DNA of 64,000 bases, taken from positions 2,087,501 through 2,151,500 of the forward strand of contig JAEMWC010000005.1 in NCBI GenBank assembly GCA_016490735.1, written 5' to 3'. Each line of letters begins with the position of its first letter. Position 1 is the stretch's first letter. Source of the DNA: Pachyseris speciosa (Eukaryota; Cnidaria; Anthozoa; Scleractinia; Pachyseridae). Positions 54,606 to 64,000 of the stretch are shown piece after piece. The notes under the pieces were generated by a model, which saw only the letters and a list, made by a program, of their open reading frames with translations, did no database searches and was not told the DNA's origin. The position numbers were made by a program, and so were the translations under genes.

Positions 54606-55454
54606 AGCCACACTTTCTGAATCTGACATAACCAACCTACCGCCAATGGTCTTCGTGGCAAAAATCAAAGCAGGAAATTATAAGCCAAAGTGTGATTTAT
54701 TATAAACCGCTCGTTCGGAAAGGTTGCATAGGCGACATATTCTCCGAGAGAAATAACTAAATTGAAAAATTTCAAGAAATGTCACCAGAAATGAAACTGT
54801 GTAATTCACGAAACGCCATTTATTTACAACACTAACTCAAACAAAATACCTCGTCGGCAGTGAGTCTTAATTTGTGCCAATTATTTATTTAAGACCGTTA
54901 ATGCGTGCTAAACTGTAGTGAAAGCTTTTATCATAAAGAATCTTGACTACTTTGACAGCCAATACTCGTTGTTCGTATTTTGACTCGCCTTACGGGCTCT
55001 ACAAAATACAGCACAACTCGTAAAAATACTGCGCGATACAACACGCTAAAACCTCTAATAAGATATATTCACTTAACTGTTTAACAAATTTCTGCAAAAA
55101 ATAACTTACGAGCAAAACACATCTTCTTAATTGAGATTGATGACACCAATTAAATTTGAATCAAACCACATGGTTACTGATTCTTGAAGAAATTAAAACT
55201 GCAGACGAGCTGAGTTTTAGAAGCTTTCGTGTTTTGTTTTTTAATTAGTTACTTGTTAGATATTGATTAATGCTCACAACCCATGAGAGATATTGATTAA
55301 TGCTCACAACCCATGAGAAACAGAAACACAGACAACAATAAATGTTGGGAAAGGGGGTTGGGAATGAAGTACTCCAACAAGCAAGTATCGCTAACAGAAT
55401 ACTAGTCTAGCTTGGTAAGATGGGAGGGGTCAAAACCCCACTCACCCCCTTTTC

Positions 55455-55682
55455 TCTCTAGGGGTGCAGGTCACGATCCCCTAAGAGCTGCTCCTCTTGA
55501 GGGCTGCAGATCACGATACCCTGCAAGAGTTCCTTACTCCTCTGTGGGGCTGCCGATCACAATACCCTAAAAGAGGTCCTTACTCCTCTCCAGGCCTGCA
55601 GGTCACAATACCCTGTGAGAGGTCCTTAATCCTCCTCAGGGCTGCAGGTTACAATACCCTGAAAGAGGTCCTTAGTCAGGTA
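55455..55682 (+). repeat. 46-bp minisatellite, about five units
   Basis: Diverged units share GGGCTGCAGGTCACAATACCCT, (A)AAGAGGTCCTTACTCCTC. The five units begin near 55461, 55500, 55544, 55591 and 55638. Units differ at many positions, so the array is old. Confidence 0.85.
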
Positions 55683-56849
55683 AGGTAGTTAAGACTCATG
55701 GTTACCATGGCAACCAATCCATTCTGTGAGTCTATGGGGCAAAGAGTGACCTGTATGGGAGCACTTCATCCCAACCCAAAGTTTATTTGTCTATATGAAT
55801 TCAACGTTACAAAACATAGGAAAGATCTACACTTAAAATTAACTCTAGAGTCCAATTGTGTAGATCTCAATAGTAAGCATAGCTAATCGGTTCGTCATGC
55901 ATCCTATGTGCAGAGAAACTGCTGAAGTAAAACTGGAACATAACATAACTGCAGACCGTATTAACTTGTATAAGAGCGTAATGATATTGTGAGATACTAT
56001 AGAGTAACAATATGTTGAACCAAAGGCCTAACCGAGGATTCGTTAACAATTCATTTCAAGAAAATATGCAACAAAATACAAATGGAACCAAATCTTAACC
56101 TCAAAATACAGGTATATACATAGTCTATGAACGTAGACGGGGCTACTCTATTCATTAAGTGTCTATGATGCAAATATGCAGCAAATCTAATTAGCGTTGG
56201 CTGCTAACTGTAACTTCTTATATAAATATAAATATATATCCATCTCAATTTCACTTATAGCAAAATATCTTGTGTATAGCATTTTTATATTCAATATCTC
56301 CTATATGTAACATCATGTATCATAAGTCTGGATAAGAAGTAAAGTATAGTGTGTGTATTATAGTGCATGACATGCTTATGACATAGGGAGGGGGAGGGTG
56401 GGAAAATAATTGTACTGGAAATCAAACTAAAGCAGGCAAGATATTTGCCTGCTAGAGTGATGGAATGAATAAACAGGCTTATGTTCAATGCACAAGGAGT
56501 TGATTGGCAGTGAAATAAAAACTATCCTGATTGGCTCAGCCTGTAGATTGCACTATGGACACATGATCAGAATTGAACTTTGTTCTGTGAAACCCTACTC
56601 TATGTTACTGCATGTCACGCAATACAGTAGTAATTCTCACGGTTGTCCCATTAACTACAATTTATGTCTTTGAAGAAATAAATTGGTCTTTACAAATATC
56701 GAATGTCGATGGTTTGACTCATCCGGCCAGTTAACACAAACATGAATTCTCTGTGATACATTGGTTCTGATATGAAGCGGAAAAACTGTATTTCGCACAT
56801 ATTCAATATCCACGTTGCTGCAAAATGGCTTAACGAAACTTCACTGGCG

Positions 56850-57762
56850 ATGAAAAACCATGTATCATACGAAAACGAATTTTGTTCAGCAGAACTAACG
56901 GGAGGTCTACAAAATCAGCTGATATCCGTTTCAGTCTTGAACATTTTTCTGTCCATTACTGCAGTTCTCGGGAACACTCTGATCTTAGCTGCCCTTCACA
57001 AGAAGCCTTCACTTCATCCGCCGTCCAAACTCTTGCTTCGCAACCTAGCGGTGGCTGATCTCTGTGTTGGTCTAATTGCAGAGACTCTTGCAGTTACTTA
57101 TTGGATATCTGTGATCAGCGAACGGTGGAATGTTTGTCGTTACACTTTTGCCATAGTTTCCTTAACAAGCTATATGCTGGTTTTAGAGTCTTTGATTACA
57201 ATGACTGCCATAAGCGTGAACAGGCTCCTCTCCCTGTTGTTGGGACTCAGATACCGACAAGTTGTCACTTTGAAGCGAACACGTACCATTGTTTATGTGT
57301 TTTGGGTTGCTTCTATAGTGGGTACAACATTAATCATTTTGAGTGAGTTTCTCGCTCTATTGTATAGCTATGTATCTGTAAAACTTTGTTTAGTAACCTC
57401 GGTTTACTCCTACACAAAGATTTTTTTAACTTTGAGTCGTCGTCAGCATCAAGTACAAAAACAGTTCTCCAGGACAACAACGCCAAGGAATCCCACTCAA
57501 CATTGCTCGATACAGAAAGGCAGCGCACAGTGCACTGTGGATACAGTTGGTGTTCGTTATTTGTTTTTTACCATATTATGTAATGGTGGCTTCGACACAT
57601 CGTAGTACACCTACCACAGCTAAATATCTCGCAGGGCAAGTCATAGTTACTTTCGTTTATCTTAACTCATCAATAAACCCCTTTCTGTACTGCTGGAAGA
57701 TCAGAGAGGTCCGACAGGCGGTCAAAGAGACGATAAGACACCTTTTATGTTCATCTTGCTAG
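56850..57762 (+). pseudogene. Rhodopsin-class GPCR with one frameshift
   Basis: I prefer the Met at 56850 (MKNHVSYENEFCSAELTGG), although the frame is open to a Met at 56772. TM1 is ISVSVLNIFLSITAVLGNTL. TM2 is LRNLAVADLCVGLI. TM3 has VCRYTFAIVSL and a DRY-equivalent reading NRL. TM4 is RTIVYVFWVASIVGTTLII, and ECL2 is very short and without Cys. TM5 runs to SVYSYTKIFLTL. The frame shifts by one base at a run of five A's (57457-57461), where the sister copy at 175-985 has four. After that, TM6 (ALWIQLVFVICFLPYYVM) and TM7 (VYLNSSINPFLYCWKIREVR, the NPxxY equivalent) read on to a stop at 57762. The short ECL2 and layout fit the melanocortin/adenosine-like group expanded in corals. It would sit in the plasma membrane and couple to G proteins. 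Both frameshift and D-to-N change suggest recent loss of function. Confidence 0.88.
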
Positions 57763-59470
57763 TTGGAAAATAGTTAGTAGACTAACTATGGTTGGAACGA
57801 ATGTTTTCATCGAGATTAGCAATTCAGTTAAGGGTTATTCATTAACCGTAAATGAAAGGCAATAAATATTATTTCTGTATCATCATTTTTGCTGCCTTAT
57901 CCACCTTCTTTTTTCCCTTTTTCATTAAGTTGCCCAAGTCTCATTGGTTTTACATGGAACACTCACAAAGTCGCGAGAAGCCTGAATATGTTAGTGCATG
58001 CGTCTTGTCAACATACTCTTTTACTGCGAAGAAATTGGTGTTTTATGTTCTTTCCATTATTTGAAGTGCCGATGGGAAAATGGAAAAAGTCAATTCGAGA
58101 AATTTTCAAACAGATTGCTCAGAAATAAGAGTTTTTATAAACAAAAAGGCTGAGGGCGTTGTATATGCGGTTCTTTATTTACCCTCTTTGCTTGAGGTTT
58201 CATTGCAAATTTCTGTGTGAAATGAACCTGGTAATATCATTTGTTGTTTTATAAAAGCCATAAGCAAAAACTGAGAAAACTGTGCCTTATTGTTAGCAAT
58301 TTTTCTTTTTCAATATTATCACACAAAGGATGGGGGGAAATGAATAAAACTATTGGTATGAGAACTTCATCAGATAAATTATCCAGAGAGTAGTTTATCT
58401 CTTCTTAGAATTTTTTTCATTCATCATATTTCAGTGTAAAATTTTCTAACTTTCCATGAACAAACTTCTTAGCATCTGGTCACGTCTTAACTGACGTGCG
58501 CATATGATAGTTTTGACTTCCTGTATATAGGATCATAACATGTACCCATTAAGCCAGTCAAAATGCAAGCGAGTTCAGCCTTGCTTAATAAAAGACACTG
58601 ATAACTCAAGCTTGAACTTGAACTGCCCATAAATTGTTTACAATTCTTGCTGCCGCGAATATTTTTACCCATTGACCACCGTAGCACATTAAGTCCTAAA
58701 ACCAACTAAAGCGACAAGAAAGAAAGCCTGTTGTGTGTAGTTCATATGATGTGACTTGTGTGATACGGATTATATTAACTTGTTAGCAATACTAATCGTC
58801 ATCCTCGCTGGCGCACTAAAGAACACAAATCCTCTGCTGTTGGCAAAAACGTGAAAGATACCCAGGCTGTCATTGGATCCCTGGGCTGATCAACAAACAC
58901 CCTCCCAATTTTAAAGAAATTGGAAGCAATGCCACAGAAAACGGAACTGCTTAATGCATGAATCCCAATTTAATATGCAACAGAACACTGACAAGCTAAA
59001 CAACCACTTAGACTCAATTTGCCTCAAAGTATTTGTTTAACACTGCTAGTGCAAACTCCATCATTGACTGTGAAAGCTTTGAATAAGAAGTTTCTCTGCT
59101 CTTTCCTTCTTTTCAAGCTTGAAATTGAAGTGACAATGTTTAAGAAAATTATGCCAGGTAAAAACGGTGAAATAAGGTATGACACGCTGCATAACAAATT
59201 TTTGCATGACTAAGATACAAACAAAAACACATATCTTCTTAGTTAATATTTATGACACTTAGCAAAGAGCTGAAACAGGTGAAACCTTGACGGCGAAGGC
59301 AAACAACAATTAGGAGAAAACACGCCTTGAACTTCCGGCAGATCGAAGTCAGATATGTATTGCTTTTAACTGCGTGAAAGGTGATTTGGCAAACTTTAAG
59401 ATTACTGAATTCAACTTAATGTTCCCAACACACATTCACTTTGTATCACAATACGAGTCTGTTACTTCTT
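57763..59470. other. No recognisable gene
   Basis: Non-coding. Segments around 58980-59290 are faintly similar to 54830-55150 (AACACATCTTCTTA, GTGAAAGCTTT), consistent with old duplication of the receptor neighbourhood. Confidence 0.45.
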
Positions 59471-59479
59471 GGAGAAATG

Positions 59480-59619
59480 AAGAAAGAACGAAAGAACGTT
59501 GCATTTATTTTTTAGCTTTTATCTTATCAGATTTTTTCTATTTTTAATTCATGTATGATTTTAATATATATTTAAATATTGCTGCTGAAAAGCCCTTTTC
59601 AGGGAGCGCAATAAAGGTG

Positions 59620-59650
<31 letters not shown>
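59480..59650 (+). mobile_element. Retroposon 3' tail ending in (ATGT)n
   Basis: TGCTGAAAAGCCCTTTTCAGGGAGCGCAATAAAGG forms a hairpin followed by an (ATGT)n tract (59620-59650), a form typical of LINE 3' ends. No coding part remains. Confidence 0.6.
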
Positions 59651-59651
<1 letters not shown>

Positions 59652-59679
59652 GAGAAGCAACATAATAAATAGAAACAAA

Positions 59680-60010
59680 AGATATCACGCTTTCTAGTTA
59701 ACATGTTTGGCACAAACTTGAAACAGGGGACCGTCACAAAGGATCAACAACAGTAATTACGGGAGAGACATAAGTTGGAAATCTGTCTGTCAGAATATGA
59801 CTCTGAGGACTTCAAATTACTGAATTGTGCTTATCACTCCCATCGCAATGCACTTTCCATTTAAATAGACAGGTGTTGTTTACCGAAGAAATTTAGTAAG
59901 AAGCATTAGGACTGTCTGCGTCAAACATATCTTCATAGTTAGCATGTTTGACAGTTCGCAGAGACTTCAAGCAAGTGACCGTCACGATCACAAAGGGTAA
60001 ACAGCGGTGA
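59680..60010 (+). repeat. Short local duplication around GTCACAAAGG
   Basis: 59690-59785 and 59935-60030 share TAGTTAACATGTTTG-like, GACCGTCACAAAGG-like and GAGACATAAGT-like segments, about 245 bp apart. Confidence 0.5.
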
Positions 60011-60883
60011 GGCAGAAACATAAGTCAGATGCGTTTTGAGTTTTAAGGAAGGTGAATTTGAATAACGTTAACGTTACTGAATTGTTGTCATCTTTTCCAT
60101 CTAAAATTCACTTTCTATCAAAATAACAAATGGTTGATTCTTGAATAAATTGAAAAAATACGGACATGGAATTTCGATAATTTGAGCACCTAGCGAGTTT
60201 GAGCACCTAGCGAGTTATTGTATGGGGACGACGGATGCGTACGCAAAAACCTGTACGTCTACGGGCCTGTTATATGTTTTCGGCAACTCCCAAACATATA
60301 TGGAGTGGTTTCGGTCAGCATTTCACGAACTATCGCTTTATATTTTTACGAGATAATCGTAGCGCCTAGGTTGGTCAAAATCAGTCCTGCCTTGAAAGCA
60401 GCGTCTGGAACGGCTCAGCAGGCCGATCCTTGCGTGACATTATCTTGCGTAGGTACGACAGATGAAGTCAGACCGTGGATCAAAGGCTTGAGTCTGCTGT
60501 CCCTGCTTCCTTTGTTGTCTTCTGTTCTCTGACTGTTGGTTGCGCTTTTCTTCACCCCTCTTGATTCCATCGCGAACAGCGTGGCGGCAACTGCCTAAGT
60601 GGTTATCTACAGGAGGTTCCCATCCGCCTGTGACGATGCCTGTGAGTTTCAAGTTCCTCATGCAAACGCCCTTGCAACGCAGTGCTGGGCGGCTTACTGG
60701 GTGGTTCCTATGGCCAGTTCGCCGTACATGACGTCCTTTGGTATACGACCGCCCTCCATTCGGTGCACGAGAATCAGCCGCCGCAGGCGGCACTGGCAGA
60801 GGAGGAGATGCATGCTCGCGGAACCGACTTGTTCAAGGTACACAATTTTGTCATTTGTATTGTCTTAGGGAGCTTTCAATTAA

Positions 60884-61075
60884 GAATCTGGATTAAGATC
60901 TTAAAATCCAGATCTTTGGATTTCCAATCGAACACAAGATGTGAAAACGGATTTAGCCGCGGATTTTGTTAATTGAACTCCTTCCACGACATGGATTTCA
61001 ATTAACAAAATCCGCTGCGAAATTCCTTGTCAGATCTTGTGTTCGACTGATAAGATCTAAATCCAGATTTCCGAA
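60884..61075. mobile_element. Hairpin element inside the decayed LINE
   Basis: AATCTGGATTAAGATCTTA, TCGAACACAAGAT and GCGGATTTTGTTAATTGAA pair with complements on the right side (TTCAATTAACAAAATCCGC, ATCTTGTGTTCGA, TCTAAATCCAGATTT). The stem is about 85 bp with indels. A GATC/AGATCT-rich palindrome lies near the left end. Confidence 0.75.
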
Positions 61076-61102
61076 ATCATAATCATAATCATAATCATGA
61101 CC

Positions 61103-61136
<34 letters not shown>

Positions 61137-61190
61137 ATAATAATAATAATAATAGTGATAATGATAATGATAATGATAACGATAACACTG
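61076..61190 (+). repeat. (AATCAT)/(AAT)/(GATAAT) microsatellite
   Basis: A compound tract passes from AATCAT to AATAAT to GATAATGATAAC units, adjoining the hairpin element. Confidence 0.9.
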
Positions 61191-61990
61191 GTTACCAAGT
61201 AAGAAAGCCCATTTTCAAAAAATTATCTAGTTGATCGGCTGCTGGAGATCCTCCTCAGGACTGCATCATCATTGAACAACATTTCCCTCATCAGGGGTGT
61301 GCGAACATTGGTCTTGGCCCTTAGACGCACCAAGTCGAACTACTTCCCGTCACTTCTGGAGTGTAGGTGGAGGCCTTGTGTAAAGTGTCTGAAGGCGAAG
61401 TTCAGCAGCAGCGAGAAAAAAAATTCCTAGCAACCCTGTTTTGTGCCGCTCTGGATTGCAAAGGCATCGGATAATTGCCCATCGTAGCTGACCACAACTT
61501 GCATGGCCTCGTGGAATAAAGATGATGTTGAGTAATTGTGTAGGGCAACCAATCTTCTTCGGCAGTTGAAACAGATCTCTCCTGTTCACAATGTCAAATA
61601 GCTTTGTGAGATCAATGAAGGCAGTATATAATGTTCTCGAAATTCTCCTGAAGCTGACGTACAGAAAAAGTCAACTGTGGATCTCTCAGCCCTGAAGTCA
61701 CATTAGGATTTAGGGTAGATGTGATCGGCGAGGACTTAGAGTCGAGATAGAACCTTTTAGGCAAAGACCTTACCCACTGTTCTCGGCAGAGAGATATCAC
61801 GGTAGCTGTTCCAGTCACTTTGGTCACCCTTATTTATATGCAGAGGGACGATCTTGGCATTGCATATGTCCTTAGGTACCTTGGCTTCTCACCAGCGAAG
61901 GTATGAGAACTCTAAAGTGATTCCAGTAGCAATGGCTTTCCACATTTGATGATCTTAAGCGGTATGCCGTCCTCGCCCGGTGCTTTTCCG

Positions 61991-62640
61991 CATGATAGTG
62001 CACAAGTGTGTCTGTGTTTTTTAAGGAACATTTCTGACACTTTAATTTTGGTATATTTATCTTTATATCAATCGTACCACTCTACTTTAATTGGCAGATT
62101 TAGATGACGTTCCCTGCTGTTAATGTGTGTTGTTTAGGCAGTATTTGAAACTAAAGGAGTATTTATTAATTTGAAAGGCAGCAGTTTGCACGGTATGCCG
62201 TCATATTTAATTGGCGGGTGCAAAGGAGAATGACTTGACATAGTGGCTTAAATTTGAATTAACGAAGCAGCATTATTTGGAAGATGGTCTTTTTATCTAA
62301 ACTTAACTATGACAAAATAAAGAGTTGCTTGAAAAAGGCAAAAGTGAAAAAATAAACACAAATGACTTGAATTTGGAGGTTCCCTTGTTTCCTTGAAAAT
62401 AAGGTATATGGGTGTATAAAAATATATTCCCATTCACAATATACATTTACTCAATATACATTGCTTACGCTGTCTGGCTCAGCAAAAAAGTTCTCCAATG
62501 CTATATTCTTGGCCTGACGAGTGCATTCAAGTTTTATCCATGCACGGTTAAAAGTAACTCTGCAACATGAGGACTTTTTGGTAAGCCTTTGGTAAGGACG
62601 CGTGTTTCGAGGTCTGTGCTAAGTGTCATGAATGTCAATT
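61991..62640. other. No recognisable gene
   Basis: AT-rich sequence without a supported feature. Confidence 0.5.
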
Positions 62641-63962
62641 TAAAGATATGTTTTGTTTCGTATGTTATTTGATGAGTCTAAGTTCAAAATAACGATAAAG
62701 CTGCGAGTTAATTTACCGCTTTTGAGCAGTATCGGAATATTCAAGACACTGGTTGTTCAACGAGTCACGATTCTAATTAAATATTTCACAGGTATCAATA
62801 GTTGCGCATTGCACTTACGCTCTTAAATAAATCTGTGTCTGACTATGTGTGTTAGCTTGGGCTCCTTTCACATTAAAAAACTATTTGCTGTATCAAACAG
62901 TTCGTTTCCTTGCTATTTCTTCTTTAGTCCATCCTCTTTTTTTTTCCGTTTAGCGTCGTCCGACCGACCCAAATTTTTTGGATTTTCAAGCAAAAAAAGT
63001 AACGATGCAGTTAAACCATTGTTCACTTGAAGTAATTCTTTTAATCTGAAAAAATGAGCATAGTAACAGCATAGAGAAAAACAGGAACACAAAACAGGAA
63101 CATTTTCTACAGTATACTGTGCATTTTGTTAATCCATCTGTCTCGATATTACGCAATGTGATTGTTGCTAGGCTACACTCGGGACATGCGTAGTAGAGAG
63201 AAGGGAACCATGTGCTTGGAGCCAAATGGCATTGTTTGTACTTCGAGGTTGTGCTCAAGACACCATCCAATTTTGGGTTCACGTCTTGTTGTTTTCAGGC
63301 TCCACAGCAATGATGTTAGGATACCAGGCCTCCTATTCCGAGACTTCCTGTGATTTTTTTTTTTCTTTTAATTTTTTTTTTTTCAATCAGACCGACCACC
63401 CAGCAGGAAATTTGTTGTTTCTGCCCAGGGATACAATAAAAGTGTGATTTTCTTTTACGTGGAAAAGGAAACGTTTTCTTCAATGCGCTAGCGAAGATAG
63501 CGAGTCCATATAGCTAATGCATCGGTATCACAGCTCACATCATATTAACTACGGTCAAGCAAGTTTCGTCCCTCGTTGCTTAAGCTTGTTATCTATTTTA
63601 TGACTTGTCTACTATGGTTACCAATCAGTTACAAATTGCTTTACAAAAACTGTTACCAATTTTTTAACTAGTTCGAGTTCCAGCTTCGAATCCATCATCA
63701 TTCTTTTTCTTTATTAAACGGCGCGAAGATGACCAGATTTGGCTTGACGTCGGCAGGTTGTTATACTTATAAACAGACGGCAACAAAAATTCGGACGTGT
63801 GCTTCAGTCAGATGAGAGCAAAGAGAACTTTTGTTCAAGGAAGCCAGAGGCCTTTAAATTGAAATATAAAGAATGAAAACAAATTCTAAGGAGAAAAAAA
63901 TTGATCTCATGACATTCTTAGCTCAATAGGTTACTTCCATTATTCCTCATCCTTTGGTCTGA

Positions 63963-63975
<13 letters not shown>
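62640..63975 (+). repeat. Duplicated block, copy 3
   Basis: Co-linear with 53030-54160 and, in part, 1970-2690. It ends in an (ATT)n tract at 63967-64000 that reaches the window edge. If the duplicated unit includes the receptor, another GPCR copy would be expected beyond the window, a few kb downstream. Confidence 0.85.

Positions 63976-64000
<25 letters not shown>
63967..64000 (+). repeat. (ATT)n microsatellite at the window edge
   Basis: At least 11 ATT units, cut by the window end. Confidence 0.95.

Larger units (their letters stand above)
60430..61990 (-). pseudogene. Decayed LINE ORF2 (RT and C-terminal region), interrupted
   Basis: On the minus strand from 61990: GKAPGEDGIPLKIIK (RT entry), then an interrupted NSYRDISL region, FSVRQLQENFENIIYCLH, LPKKIGCPTQLLNIIF, then HFTQGLHLHSRSDGK and LVRLRAKTNV with ND in place of the catalytic DD. 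A hairpin insertion and a microsatellite separate this from the C-terminal region 60793-60430 (RPALRCKGVCMRNLKLTGI, VRDGIKRGEEKRNQQSENRR, SDFICRTYAR), the zinc-finger-like end of this LINE type. Several frameshifts make it dead. Confidence 0.8.

Noticed and set aside
55455..55682. CRISPR-like repeat array
   Set aside because: Units are contiguous 46-bp repeats with no unique spacers, in a eukaryotic setting, so this is a minisatellite.
60440..60793. Basic Arg-rich 117-codon frame as a host protein
   Set aside because: It matches the C-terminal region of the LINE on the same strand.

Overview
The window looks like a repeat-dense, AT-rich stretch of a cnidarian nuclear genome, most likely a stony coral. 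The clues are an amine/melanocortin-type rhodopsin-class GPCR of a kind that is expanded in corals, introns with GT-AG boundaries, tRNA-derived SINEs, L2/CR1-like LINEs, a Penelope-like fragment, TTAA-flanked non-autonomous DNA elements, and many (ATT)n tails. Almost all long open frames belong to transposable elements. Host coding sequence is sparse, split into small exons, or decayed.

Layout. 0-1 kb (minus strand): decayed GPCR copy. 2-2.7 kb: duplicated non-coding block with tRNA-derived SINEs. 2.7-6 kb (minus): a 5'-truncated Ty3/gypsy-like element in which the integrase lies upstream of reverse transcriptase, with its 3' LTR inserted in an older TTAA element. 7.9-12.9 kb: TTAA element, SINE heads, a 158-bp tandem duplication, and a Penelope-like endonuclease remnant. 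15-18.7 kb: short TIR elements. 18.7-24.5 kb: three copies of a ~0.6-kb repeat. The middle copy carries a tandem pair of 255-nt units, each with a hammerhead ribozyme (minus strand). This is a retrozyme-like non-autonomous retroelement and the most interesting object here. 23.2-26.3 kb: large fold-back element with ~0.43-kb arms.

28.2-36.8 kb (minus): exons of a putative secreted-protein gene (signal-peptide exon at 36.4 kb, coiled exon at 35.9 kb, further exons at 28.5 and 28.3 kb), plus a terminal exon of an upstream gene. The long intron hosts a TTAA element, a SINE split by a LINE tail, and a LINE with a complete RT. 36.9-43.9 kb: two ends that match as CACTG-type TIRs enclose 7 kb with a plus-strand host-like gene. 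44-46 kb: local duplications and small hairpin elements, including one with a clean 9-bp target duplication. 47-52.6 kb (minus): a LINE interrupted by a SINE that is itself interrupted by a 1.8-kb TIR element. 53-64 kb: a 1.1-1.3 kb duplicated block present at both ends, a SAP-like pseudogene, a 46-bp minisatellite, a GPCR with one frameshift, and a decayed LINE.

All calls are from direct reading without database searches. Family names rest on recognised motifs, and the exon models are hypotheses that have not been checked against transcripts.
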